NCBI RefSeq assembly: GCF_029269745.1
Contig: NZ_JARJHT010000002.1
Coordinates: forward strand, 124,001 to 188,000
Length of the DNA: 64,000 nucleotides
Source: Polluticoccus soli
GTDB taxonomy: Bacteria; Bacteroidota; Bacteroidia; Chitinophagales; Chitinophagaceae
Direction of reading: 5' to 3'
Shown: in pieces, positions 8,908 through 17,805 of the stretch
Numbering within the stretch: position 1 is the stretch's first letter
Layout: the number at the start of each line of letters is the position of its first letter
Notes under the pieces: model-generated
The model's database searches: none
What the model saw: only the letters and a program-made list of their open reading frames with translations
Told to the model about the DNA's origin: nothing
Position numbers and translations under genes: made by a program

Positions 8908-10139
8908 AGATACTGATCCTCACTCCTGACTATCCATGCCGAAATTCGGTTGTTGATGGCATCTTCATCCATCAAAAAGTGAAGGCATTGCAGCAGTTGG
9001 GGGTAGAGTGTCATGTCTTACTATTGCGCAACTGGTACCCCAGCTTCCCATTCTACCACTTGCACAAGTATTGGAAGGAAGGCCGTAAGCAGCACCATAA
9101 TCACTTTGAAGAATATGAAGGGGTGAAAATTCACTCTATTCCCGTGTTTTCAAAAATGCCGGATAGGTTCTTCAAAAATGATGTGGATGAAAACGAAGCC
9201 AATGCAATTGTCAAATACATAAAGAACAATCCAGAATTGCGTGACGCAAACTGGCTATATGCGCAGTTCCTGGTAAATACAGGTTTCCTTGGCGCTAAAG
9301 TTAAAAATCATCTCGGGATGAAGTTTGCTGCTATCGCATTGGGTGATGATGTGCATGCATGGCCCGAGGCACACCCGGTGCTCCGCGAAAAACTAAAACA
9401 GGTTTTTGCTACGGCTGACATGCTACTAGCAAATAGTAAAAGGCTGGCTGCCGATACGACTGTTTGGATGGACGCTGATAAGCCTGTTGATGTCAACGTA
9501 GTATATCACGGTATTGATACTAATAAATTTTTCCCGGCGACAGAGGCAGAAAAAGTGAAGTTGAAAGAAAAATACGGCATGTCGGCGGATACTAAATATT
9601 TGATCTGTGTAGCGTTGCCTGTTAAAGCTAAAGGTTGGATCGAGTTATTGGAATCTATAAAGCAGCTTGGCAATGAGTTTAATGGATGGAAACTGCTGAT
9701 GGTTGCACCGCCTAGACCGGGTCGCATATATCTTGATGTTCAGGAAATATCTGTTGAGTTAGGAATAGAGGATCGGGTACATTATTTAGGACGTGTACCT
9801 TCAGACAAGTTAGCGGAGATCATGAGGGCGAGCGATGCCTTTATTTTACCGAGTTACAACGAGGGCTTGGCAAATGCTGTGCTTGAGGGCATGGCTAGCG
9901 GGCTGGCATGTGTAACCACAGATGTTGGAGGCCATGCTGAAGTGGTGAATAATGGACAGAATGGAATTTTGATTCAGCCTAGATCGGTAGACGAAGTAAA
10001 GTCTGCTATTTCAAGAGTGATAAATGATGAAACATTGCGATGCCGATTGGGTAGTGAAGCACGAGAGACCATGGTTGAGTTTGGAACTTACGTGAAAAAT
10101 GCGAAGCGACTTCTTCAGCTTTTTGAAGAACATAATTGA
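8904..10139 (+). CDS. Glycosyltransferase family 4 (first of a tandem pair)
   Basis: 411 residues. The ATG at 8904 overlaps the amidotransferase stop (ATGA) and gives the standard start MKILILTPDYP; the frame is open further upstream but only over the neighbour. N-terminal acceptor domain contains NSVVDGIFIHQKVKAL; the donor domain shows CVALPVKAKGW, ILPSYNEGLANAVLEGMA and the glycine-rich VTTDVGGHAEVV, the EX7E-like region of GT4. It is a clear paralogue of the next gene throughout its length (shared FIHQ..KALQQLGVECHVL, NWYP, DDxHAWPE and SYNEG blocks). The two may add consecutive similar sugars. Translationally coupled on both sides. Confidence 0.9.
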   Translation: MKILILTPDYPCRNSVVDGIFIHQKVKALQQLGVECHVLLLRNWYPSFPFYHLHKYWKEGRKQHHNHFEEYEGVKIHSIPVFSKMPDRFFKNDVDENEANAIVKYIKNNPELRDANWLYAQFLVNTGFLGAKVKNHLGMKFAAIALGDDVHAWPEAHPVLREKLKQVFATADMLLANSKRLAADTTVWMDADKPVDVNVVYHGIDTNKFFPATEAEKVKLKEKYGMSADTKYLICVALPVKAKGWIELLESIKQLGNEFNGWKLLMVAPPRPGRIYLDVQEISVELGIEDRVHYLGRVPSDKLAEIMRASDAFILPSYNEGLANAVLEGMASGLACVTTDVGGHAEVVNNGQNGILIQPRSVDEVKSAISRVINDETLRCRLGSEARETMVEFGTYVKNAKRLLQLFEEHN

Positions 10140-11386
10140 TGCGAGTACTGCTGCTTTCAAATAACTATCCCCGCCGTGGTAATGAATCGAACGGAATATT
10201 CATTCACCAGCAGGCGAAGGCATTGCAGCAACTAGGTGTAGAATGCCATGTGCTGCAGTTGTACAACTGGTATCCAGGTCTAGGGTTACATAAGTTGAAC
10301 GCAAACTGGCAGCTGGGTCATACACAACGGCAGCAGCTCTTTACGGAATATGAAGGTATTCATGTTCATCATGTGCCGGTATTTCTCTACATGCCCGATC
10401 GTATTTTTCGAAATGACTACGAGATGAGAGCCGCAGCAGCGGTAGCGAGTTACGTCAAAAAGAACAAACAACTGCGCAAAAGTGACTGGCTGTATGCGCA
10501 CTTTTTGACCGATTCTGGCTATGTCGCGGCTCTTGCAGCCTCAAAAATGAATATCAGAACTGCCGCAATAGCGCGGGGAGATGATATTCATGCCTGGCCA
10601 GAGAAAAGTCCGGCCCTAGCCAATCGTCTTAAATATGTTTTTCATAAGGCTGATATCCTGATGGCCAACAGTGCAAGATTAGCATCTGATGCACGTAGGT
10701 GGATGGAATCTGGAAGGGAGCGGGAACTGAAAGTTGTTTACAATGGCATTGATCACGAGAAGTTTCGTCCGGCTGTTAACGCAGAAGAAAAGCGTGCGTA
10801 TGTGCAAAGCTTCGGGCTTGATCCAAATTATAAATACATTCTTTGTGTAGCGACCCCGGTTGCGTTAAAAGGATGGCTGGAGCTGTTCAACGCGATCGGT
10901 AACTTAAGTGAAGACCTAACCGGATGGAAATTATTGATCGTTGCGCCGCCTTATACACACCCGGATGCGATCGATCTTCGATTGATGAGTGTTGAGCAGG
11001 GTATTGGCGACAAAACTGTATTCATGGGACACATGGATTCAGAAAAACTAGCGAAGCTTTATCGTGCTTCCGATGTTTTTGTATTGCCAAGCTACAATGA
11101 GGGAATGGCTAATTCCTTGCTTGAAGCAATGGCATCAGGCATAGCCTGTATTGCCACTGAAGTGGGCGGTCATGCTGAAGTAATTGAAAACGGTAAAGAC
11201 GGTGTTCTCGTTTCTCCACGTAACACAACTGAGTTGCAGAATGCGATATCAACAGTTTGTAGCGATACGGCGCTGCTACAACAATACGGTGCAAACGCCA
11301 GGAAGCGAGCCTTGCAGTTGGGCTCTTACGCTGAAAATGCAAAACGCCTTTACGATCTATTTGAAAGTTACCCCAACGGGAAATAG
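10139..11386 (+). CDS. Glycosyltransferase family 4 (second of a tandem pair)
   Basis: 415 residues, co-linear with the preceding GT4 and evidently derived from the same ancestor: GIFIHQQAKALQQLGVECHV near residue 20, ARGDDIHAWPE near 142, ATPVALKGWLEL near 240, LPSYNEGMANSLLEAMASG near 320. The ATG at 10139 shares one base with the TGA of its neighbour (TGATG); a TTG at 10136 is possible but less likely. The copies have diverged enough that they are unlikely to be recent. It is followed after two bases by a 2-epimerase gene. Retaining transfer from an NDP-sugar is expected. Confidence 0.9.
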   Translation: MRVLLLSNNYPRRGNESNGIFIHQQAKALQQLGVECHVLQLYNWYPGLGLHKLNANWQLGHTQRQQLFTEYEGIHVHHVPVFLYMPDRIFRNDYEMRAAAAVASYVKKNKQLRKSDWLYAHFLTDSGYVAALAASKMNIRTAAIARGDDIHAWPEKSPALANRLKYVFHKADILMANSARLASDARRWMESGRERELKVVYNGIDHEKFRPAVNAEEKRAYVQSFGLDPNYKYILCVATPVALKGWLELFNAIGNLSEDLTGWKLLIVAPPYTHPDAIDLRLMSVEQGIGDKTVFMGHMDSEKLAKLYRASDVFVLPSYNEGMANSLLEAMASGIACIATEVGGHAEVIENGKDGVLVSPRNTTELQNAISTVCSDTALLQQYGANARKRALQLGSYAENAKRLYDLFESYPNGK

Positions 11387-11388
11387 AA

Positions 11389-12501
11389 ATGCTTATTGAC
11401 CTAATAGCTGGGGCACGTCCCAATTTTATCAAGGTTGCTTCGATTATAGAGGCGATCGAGCGCGCGCAGAATGAAGGCTTGCCGGTAAAATACAGGTTGA
11501 TACACACTGGTCAGCATTATGACGGGAATATGAGCGGCAGTTTTTTTGAAGAGCTAAATATTCCGGCTCCGTACTACAACCTGCAGGTTGGCGGCGGTTC
11601 ACAGGCCGAACAAACAGCCAGGATCATGGTGGCGTATGAACGCATATTGTTAGACGAGCCGTGTGATGTATGCCTTGTTGTAGGCGATGTGAATTCAACT
11701 ATGGCTTGTGCAATAGCCGCTAAGAAAATACCAGGTATCAAACTGGCACATGTTGAAGCCGGCATACGTTCAGGAGATATGACGATGCCGGAAGAAATAA
11801 ACCGTATCGTTACTGATTCGATCACCGACTATTTCTTCACAACGTCCGAAACAGCCAGTGAAAACTTGCGAAAAACTGGAGTTGATAAAAGCTCGATCTT
11901 CTTTGTTGGCAATACCATGATAGATACGTTGTTGAAAAATGACAGCCGGCTGAAGAAACCTCAACTTTGGGAAGGACTGAAATTGGAGAATGGACAGTAT
12001 ATAGTTTTGACCTTGCACCGGCCAAATAATGTTGATGATCCGGCAAAGCTTACTCAGTTGCTGGATACCGTGGCGACAAGTGCACAGGGTATGAAAGTGA
12101 TCTTTCCTGTCCATCCACGCACTGCGAAGATCATAGAGGAACATCAATTGATTGCGTCTGGCATTTATACAATTACACCGTTAAGTTATTTGGAGTTCAA
12201 CTACCTGGTGAAATATGCAAAGGGTGTTGTTACGGACTCCGGCGGAATAACAGAAGAGGCTACGGTAATGGGAGTACCTTGTATGACACTGCGCGATTCA
12301 ACTGAGCGACCAGAAACATGCACCATAGGTACGAACGAATTACTTGGCACCGATCCTCAAAATATTCCACCTGCGTTCGCGCGTTTGTTCGCCGGTAGCT
12401 GGAAAAAAGGTGGTATACCAGATAAGTGGGATGGCAAGAGTGCTGATAGAATTGTGAGCACCCTTTTAGCAATTTATACTGACGGGAAGGCTATTGTGTA
12501 A
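11389..12501 (+). CDS. wecB: UDP-N-acetylglucosamine 2-epimerase, WecB-like (copy 1)
   Basis: 370 residues of the non-hydrolysing 2-epimerase family (GT-B fold), which interconverts UDP-GlcNAc and UDP-ManNAc or acts on related acidic UDP-sugars. Visible motifs: GARPNFIKV near residue 8, HTGQHYDGNM near 41, VVGDVNST, AHVEAGIRSGDMTMPEEINR (the core signature with the acidic catalytic residues), and the C-terminal VTDSGGITEEA with MTLRDSTERPE. All key blocks are intact. It is one of three proteins of this fold in the locus (see 15440 and 34871). The neutral WecB reaction is the default; a UDP-GlcNAc3NAcA-type substrate as in WbpI cannot be excluded. Confidence 0.88.
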   Translation: MLIDLIAGARPNFIKVASIIEAIERAQNEGLPVKYRLIHTGQHYDGNMSGSFFEELNIPAPYYNLQVGGGSQAEQTARIMVAYERILLDEPCDVCLVVGDVNSTMACAIAAKKIPGIKLAHVEAGIRSGDMTMPEEINRIVTDSITDYFFTTSETASENLRKTGVDKSSIFFVGNTMIDTLLKNDSRLKKPQLWEGLKLENGQYIVLTLHRPNNVDDPAKLTQLLDTVATSAQGMKVIFPVHPRTAKIIEEHQLIASGIYTITPLSYLEFNYLVKYAKGVVTDSGGITEEATVMGVPCMTLRDSTERPETCTIGTNELLGTDPQNIPPAFARLFAGSWKKGGIPDKWDGKSADRIVSTLLAIYTDGKAIV

Positions 12502-13469
12502 TGGATATTTCCATCATCATACCAACATATAACAGGCAGCAACTGTTGAAGCATACGCTGGATAGCGTTGTGCCAGACAAGCACGCCAGCTTAGCTTGTG
12601 AAGTTATTGTTGTTGATGATCAATCTACCGATGCAACTGTAGGAATGGTGACAGCTGATTATCCGTTTGTCACGCTGATAAAGAATGGCGGCAACGGGGC
12701 AGCAGCTGCGAGGAACACCGGACTTGGCATTGCTACCGGTAAGTATGTTCTTTACCTGGATTCAGATGATATTGTTGGTGAAGGTGCGCTTAGCGTGAAA
12801 GTTGATTTTCTAAATAAACATGCAGACTACGATTTCTGTTATGGGGACTATGAATATTTTCAATCGGAGGCAGAATTTCGTGTAGATACAGTCGTGTTTT
12901 GGAATAAGTATCAAGTAGCTCAGGAAGGTAGAAGTCTAAATCAACATTTGATCAATTACCTGAAAGGCGACTACATACCACCTAATGCAATTGTTTGGCG
13001 TAGGACTGCGTTGGAGAAGATCGGAGGACATGACCCCTCGTTGCTTATCAATCAAGATGTAGAATTGTTTGTGCGCGCTATGTTGAACGGTCTTAAAGTT
13101 GGTTATGTGCAAGACTTATCGAAAGTCTATGTCAGGCATCATGACACAGATGCACGTGTAGGTTCTACAAATTCGGTGGCAAAGTCAAAACAGGTATTGC
13201 AATTGCGTAAAGATATTTATTACCGTTTGCAGCAAACAGGGCATACACAAGAAGAATACCGGAAAGCTATAAGCTTTTATGCATTTACCGAGTGGCGCAG
13301 ACAACGGGATATGAAGTCTGAAATGGCTGATGAGTTTCTCGAATTTGCAAAGAGCGTGCATTGGCCCGTCGCATTGCAGGAGTCGGCTGGCTTTAACTTA
13401 CTCGCAAAACTATTGGGGCCAGACGTAGCAGTGCGGATCAAGTATTTTCTTTTCAGACGCAATTTTTAA
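12501..13469 (+). CDS. Glycosyltransferase family 2
   Basis: 322 residues, start codon sharing one base with the epimerase stop (TAATG). SIIIPTYNRQ at residues 4-13, VVDDQSTDAT near 37, AAARNTGLG near 63 and YLDSDD near 82 make a typical GT-A inverting transferase with its metal-binding DxD. A second acidic patch, NQDVELFVRA, falls where the catalytic base of family 2 is usually found. The C-terminal 70 residues are basic. Part of the tightly packed block amidotransferase-GT4-GT4-epimerase-GT2-amidotransferase. Confidence 0.88.
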   Translation: MDISIIIPTYNRQQLLKHTLDSVVPDKHASLACEVIVVDDQSTDATVGMVTADYPFVTLIKNGGNGAAAARNTGLGIATGKYVLYLDSDDIVGEGALSVKVDFLNKHADYDFCYGDYEYFQSEAEFRVDTVVFWNKYQVAQEGRSLNQHLINYLKGDYIPPNAIVWRRTALEKIGGHDPSLLINQDVELFVRAMLNGLKVGYVQDLSKVYVRHHDTDARVGSTNSVAKSKQVLQLRKDIYYRLQQTGHTQEEYRKAISFYAFTEWRRQRDMKSEMADEFLEFAKSVHWPVALQESAGFNLLAKLLGPDVAVRIKYFLFRRNF

Positions 13470-13483
13470 AACAGGACCAGATC

Positions 13484-15433
13484 ATGTGCGGGATACTCGC
13501 AATAATTAATAAAAAGGGTTCGGTAGCAAGGGGTGAAGATCTAATTAAGTCTTCGTCTATCATTGACTATCGCGGGCCTGATGACGAAGGGTTTTTGACG
13601 TGGTCGACTGGAGATCAGTCCAAAGTGTGGGCTGGAAAAGATACTGCGCAGTCAACATTGTCGCATTGGCGTTATGATGCTTTAACGACGGACAAGGATT
13701 TTGCAGTTGGTTTCGGCCACAGGCGATTGTCAATCCTGGACCTTTCGCCGGCAGGACATCAGCCCATGTTGCTGCCGGAAGCCAGTCTAGCAATTACATT
13801 CAATGGTGAGGTTTACAACTACCTTGAGATAAAAGCAGAGTTGGAAGGGCTAGGCCATAGCTTTAAATCCAAGTCAGATACAGAGGTGATACTGCATGCC
13901 TGGCAACAATGGGGCAGGGCTTGTCTCGACAAGTTCAATGGCATGTTTGCTTTTGTGTTGCTTGATCACAAGGATCGCAAAGTATTTGCCGTGCGCGACC
14001 GTTTTGGGGTTAAACCTCTTTATTATTATACATCAGAAAGCAATGTCGTATTTGCTTCTGAGATCAAACAAATAAGAGCGTTTAAAGGATTTCGCAGTAA
14101 TGTGAACGATGAATTAGCGCTTACCTACCTGGCTATCGGCGCGGTTGACCAAACCTCAGGTAGTTTTGATAAACAGATCAACCAGGTTCCGGGCGGGCAC
14201 TATGCAGAGATTGATCTTGATGGTTCTGGGAATGTTGCAGTTAAAGAGTGGTATCGCCTGACGCCACAGGTGTGGCAAGGTAGTTGGGATGATGCAGTTG
14301 TGAACCTGAAATCACTTTTAAGTGATGCAATAAATCTCAGGCTGCGATCTGATGTCACCGTGGGCTCATGTTTATCTGGCGGTTTAGATTCATCGAGCAT
14401 TGTTTGCCTGGCGGCAGAACTGCTACAGGCAAAATCTGAATTTGCCGGACAGGAAACGGTGACAGCATGTTATACTGACAAGCGATATGACGAATGGGAT
14501 TTTGCCGAAGAAGTGATCCGCAAAACAAAAGCCAATCCGCACCAGATATTCCCGACGTTCGATGACCTGCAAACGGAACTGGATAAATTCTTATGGCACC
14601 AGGATGATCCTACCGGAAGTACATCGCAATTCAGTCAATGGTCGGTGTTTAAAAAGACACACGAAGTTGGTCTTAAAGTGATGATTGACGGCCAGGGTGC
14701 AGACGAACAGCTAGCTGGTTATGGTGGCAACGACCTGCCTTTTTATGCAGGCCTTATGCGTGGCATGAAGTTGCGCTCGTTGGTAGATGAGATGCGTTCA
14801 TACAAAAAAGAAAAAGGAGCTATACCCGTAGGATTTCTTTTAGGTGCAGCGCAGCTTACCTTGGGTAAAGGTTTTGCTTCTGTGCTGCCTCCACGCATGC
14901 GCATGGTTTCAGGCAGTTCTCCGGAATGGTTGAAATATCAAGGGGCAATGAGTCTTTACCCGTCACCAGCAAAGAGCTTACAGGAAAATCTTAACAGGCA
15001 AGTTTATTCTGAACCATTGCCGGCGTTGCTGCGCTACGAAGACAGGAACTCGATGGCCTGGAGTGTAGAATCACGTACTCCGTTTATGGACTACAGGTTG
15101 CTGGAGTTTACGTCTGGACTACCCGAACGATACATTTATTATCGTGGTACGCGCAAGCATATTTTGCGCGAGGCGATGAAAGGTGTGTTGCCGGAAAAAA
15201 TCGAGAAACGAAAAGATAAAATGGGATTTGTGACGCCGGAAGAACAGTGGGTAAGAAAGGATAAACAATGGTTCAGTGAGCGGGTCTCGGAAACGCTGGA
15301 CCAGTTCCCTGCATATTTTAATAAAGACAAAACTATCGCTCACCTCAATGATGTTGCTGCCGGGGTTAAACCTTTTGACTTTTCGGTATGGCGTATCGTG
15401 TGTTTGGGCAAATGGTACACCCTGCATAAATAA
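13484..15433 (+). CDS. AsnB-type glutamine amidotransferase 2 of 3 (with inserted segment)
   Basis: 649 residues, the longest of the three. It starts MCGILA with the nucleophile Cys2, has YRGPDDEGF at 29-37, then about 35 residues (roughly 41-75, containing SHWRYD) absent from the two sister proteins, before GHRRLSILDL at 78-87. RDRFGVKPLYYY lies near 171. The synthetase PP-loop is canonical (SGGLDSS, 298-304), as is GQGADEQLAGYGG. Expected activity is glutamine-dependent amidation of a carboxylate through an adenylate; the glycan context suggests a uronic acid residue or UDP-uronate. It lies six bases upstream of a second WecB-like gene. Asparagine synthesis is possible but three copies in a glycan operon argue against it. 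Confidence 0.85.
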   Translation: MCGILAIINKKGSVARGEDLIKSSSIIDYRGPDDEGFLTWSTGDQSKVWAGKDTAQSTLSHWRYDALTTDKDFAVGFGHRRLSILDLSPAGHQPMLLPEASLAITFNGEVYNYLEIKAELEGLGHSFKSKSDTEVILHAWQQWGRACLDKFNGMFAFVLLDHKDRKVFAVRDRFGVKPLYYYTSESNVVFASEIKQIRAFKGFRSNVNDELALTYLAIGAVDQTSGSFDKQINQVPGGHYAEIDLDGSGNVAVKEWYRLTPQVWQGSWDDAVVNLKSLLSDAINLRLRSDVTVGSCLSGGLDSSSIVCLAAELLQAKSEFAGQETVTACYTDKRYDEWDFAEEVIRKTKANPHQIFPTFDDLQTELDKFLWHQDDPTGSTSQFSQWSVFKKTHEVGLKVMIDGQGADEQLAGYGGNDLPFYAGLMRGMKLRSLVDEMRSYKKEKGAIPVGFLLGAAQLTLGKGFASVLPPRMRMVSGSSPEWLKYQGAMSLYPSPAKSLQENLNRQVYSEPLPALLRYEDRNSMAWSVESRTPFMDYRLLEFTSGLPERYIYYRGTRKHILREAMKGVLPEKIEKRKDKMGFVTPEEQWVRKDKQWFSERVSETLDQFPAYFNKDKTIAHLNDVAAGVKPFDFSVWRIVCLGKWYTLHK

Positions 15434-15439
15434 GCACAA

Positions 15440-16513
15440 ATGAAATTATTGACAGTAGTTGGTGCAAGGCCGCAATTCATAAAGGCCGCAGTAGTTAGCC
15501 GGCAGTTCAAGTCTGCAGGGGTAGAAGAGGTATTGCTGCATACAGGTCAGCACTATGATGAGAATATGAGCTCGGTGTTTTTCACTGAGATGCAAATACC
15601 GGAACCAAAGTATAACCTCAGCGTGAAAGGTGGCGCGCATGGATACAGCACAGGACATATGTTGGCAGGTATAGAAGAAGTGCTGCTTAGTGAAAAGCCG
15701 GATGCAGTTGTGGTATACGGAGATACAAATAGTACACTGGCCGGAGCGTTAGCTGCCAAAAAGCTGCATATTCCCCTGGTGCACATAGAGGCTGGCTTAC
15801 GCAGCTTTGAAATGAGGATGCCTGAGGAAGTAAACAGAATATTGACAGACCGTATATCTGATATTTTATTCTGCCCGACACCAACGGCGATAGAGAACTT
15901 AAGAAAGGAAGGCTTCGAACATTTCGACTGCATGATAGTAAACTCGGGAGATGTGATGCAGGATGCCGCGTTGTTTTATGCTTCGCTTTCTGATAAACAA
16001 TCGCAGATCAGCCAAAGCCTCGGTCTTGATAAATACGTGCTTTGCACAGTTCATCGGTCTGAGAATACTGATAACCTGGACAACCTGCAATCGATCATAT
16101 CAGCGCTGAATGATATCAATGACCAAACGCCGGTTATCGTGCCGCTTCATCCACGCACCCGGAAAACTGTTTACGATAATGGACTTAAGCTGAATTTTAA
16201 GGTGATAGATCCGGTCGGATATCTGGATATGGTACAACTTCTGAAGAATGCATCCCTTGTTATTACCGATAGCGGCGGCCTACAGAAAGAAGCATATTTC
16301 TTCGGTAAACATTGTGTGACGTTGAGGGAACAAACCGAATGGACCGAACTGGTAACACATGGTTACAATACGATCGCTGGAACAACAAGTTCAGGTATCA
16401 TCCAGGCTTATTCTGAAATGATCAATAAGACCTCGGGATTTGATGTGAGCCTTTATGGCAATGGGGAAGCCTCGCAGGTTATCGCAGATTCAATTCTTCA
16501 ATATTTCTCTTAA
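15440..16513 (+). CDS. wecB: UDP-N-acetylglucosamine 2-epimerase, WecB/WbpI-like (copy 2)
   Basis: 357 residues, non-hydrolysing 2-epimerase. VVGARPQFIKAA is at residues 6-17, HTGQHYDENMS near 35, VVYGDTNSTLAGALA near 92, HIEAGLRSFEMRMPEEVNR near 115, and SGGLQKEAYFFGKHCVTLRE near 275; the REQTEWTE distal motif is typical of this subgroup. It is closer in motif spelling to WbpI/WlbD-type epimerases than the copy at 11389, and a WlbA-like dehydrogenase is two genes downstream, so UDP-GlcNAc3NAcA to UDP-ManNAc3NAcA is a reasonable alternative to the plain UDP-GlcNAc reaction. Which copy does which is not decidable by eye. Confidence 0.88.
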   Translation: MKLLTVVGARPQFIKAAVVSRQFKSAGVEEVLLHTGQHYDENMSSVFFTEMQIPEPKYNLSVKGGAHGYSTGHMLAGIEEVLLSEKPDAVVVYGDTNSTLAGALAAKKLHIPLVHIEAGLRSFEMRMPEEVNRILTDRISDILFCPTPTAIENLRKEGFEHFDCMIVNSGDVMQDAALFYASLSDKQSQISQSLGLDKYVLCTVHRSENTDNLDNLQSIISALNDINDQTPVIVPLHPRTRKTVYDNGLKLNFKVIDPVGYLDMVQLLKNASLVITDSGGLQKEAYFFGKHCVTLREQTEWTELVTHGYNTIAGTTSSGIIQAYSEMINKTSGFDVSLYGNGEASQVIADSILQYFS

Positions 16514-16515
16514 GA

Positions 16516-17805
16516 GTGAACGGAACGACAGGATATCATTTAGTGCATGTTATTTCAAACGGCGAATTTATGACGCCGTTATTGGCAACGCAGGTATTTG
16601 ATCGCGCGCAGGCACAAGCTGTAGAGACAGGCGAAAATAGGCCCGCATCGGTATCGGTGTGGATCGTTGAACCGATAAGGTTTGTATTTGATAAGGATAA
16701 GCAACGATATATAGCAGGATTGAGAAAACGCTGTCCCAATGTTAAGATCAAATTGATGGGCGGGTTTAGCAGTTTGAAAACCTGGCCCTCTATGCAGTGG
16801 CTGGGCATCGAAAGGCGCAAACTAGGTAAGGCGCCTGTGGTTTACCATTGCAGGGGCGAGGCGACTTTTTTACTAGGGGAGAAAATTGCCACGAAATTTG
16901 CTGGTGACGCGCTTGTGTTAGATATACGCGGTTTCTGGCCAATTGAAAGGCTGGTGCCACAGAATATTTTTGGACCTAACCAACTAAAGGGTGCACAGCG
17001 TGCAGAGTTTGAAAGTGATGCAGCGAATTTACAACACGCTATCGCGCGCAGTAATATGGTGACAACAGTAAGCGGGCCACTGAAGCAATACCTGGTGCGT
17101 AATTATAGTGCACCGGATGATACTTGTGTTGTGCCATGCTGTGTAAGTAGTGTGGCTGAGGATAGCTATAGGGAGTTGATAAGAAAGCAGCTGGAATTGG
17201 GTGATAGTAAGGCTATCCTGTATTTGGGAGGTACACAGAAATACCAACACCTGGAAGATCTTGTGCTACCGTTTTTTAAAGCTGCGCTGGCTCAGTCAGA
17301 TGATTGTGTTGCTGTATTCATTACGCAAGACAAGATAACCATGCAGGTGCTTGTTGAGAGATTTCAATTGCCCAAAGAAAAGGTTAGGATCGTTTCAGTC
17401 AATCAGCAAGAGGTGGCCAAATATCTTTCTGCAATGGACGCTGGATTGCTGCTACGAGCGCCGTCTTTTCTCAATAATTTCTCTCAGCCAGTAAAACTCG
17501 GCGAATATCTTTCTGCAGGCTTACCTGTAATAGTAGAAAAAGGTACCGGCGATGTTGAACAATTACTGAAGCCATTTGAAATAGGTTACACCATCAACTT
17601 GCATGAGCGTTCAAGTGAAGTGCAGTATGCTGAAGTACGGCATGCATTGAACTGGGTTCGGAATAGTGATGACTCCAGGAGGATAGCTGCCCGCCGGTTT
17701 GTCGAACAACATTATACCTGGAAAGCAAATGTTCAAAGAGAGCGGACAATGTATTTAGACTCGCTTGCAAGTGCGAGTGCAAAACAATTAAAACAAAGAC
17801 CATGA
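16516..17805 (+). CDS. Glycosyltransferase, GT4-like
   Basis: 429 residues starting at a GTG two bases after the epimerase stop; the next in-frame Met (16570) would remove the HLVHVISNGEF strand, so GTG is preferred. The donor domain contains AILYLGGTQKYQHLEDLV near residue 235, FITQDK, VSVNQQEVAKYLSAMDAGLLLR and LGEYLSAGLPVIVEKGTGDV, which match GT4/GT-B transferases. The N-terminal half includes VYHCRGEAT and LDIRGFWP, seen in some O-antigen GT4 proteins. Ends overlapping the next gene by four bases (ATGA). Substrates unknown. Confidence 0.8.
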   Translation: MNGTTGYHLVHVISNGEFMTPLLATQVFDRAQAQAVETGENRPASVSVWIVEPIRFVFDKDKQRYIAGLRKRCPNVKIKLMGGFSSLKTWPSMQWLGIERRKLGKAPVVYHCRGEATFLLGEKIATKFAGDALVLDIRGFWPIERLVPQNIFGPNQLKGAQRAEFESDAANLQHAIARSNMVTTVSGPLKQYLVRNYSAPDDTCVVPCCVSSVAEDSYRELIRKQLELGDSKAILYLGGTQKYQHLEDLVLPFFKAALAQSDDCVAVFITQDKITMQVLVERFQLPKEKVRIVSVNQQEVAKYLSAMDAGLLLRAPSFLNNFSQPVKLGEYLSAGLPVIVEKGTGDVEQLLKPFEIGYTINLHERSSEVQYAEVRHALNWVRNSDDSRRIAARRFVEQHYTWKANVQRERTMYLDSLASASAKQLKQRP

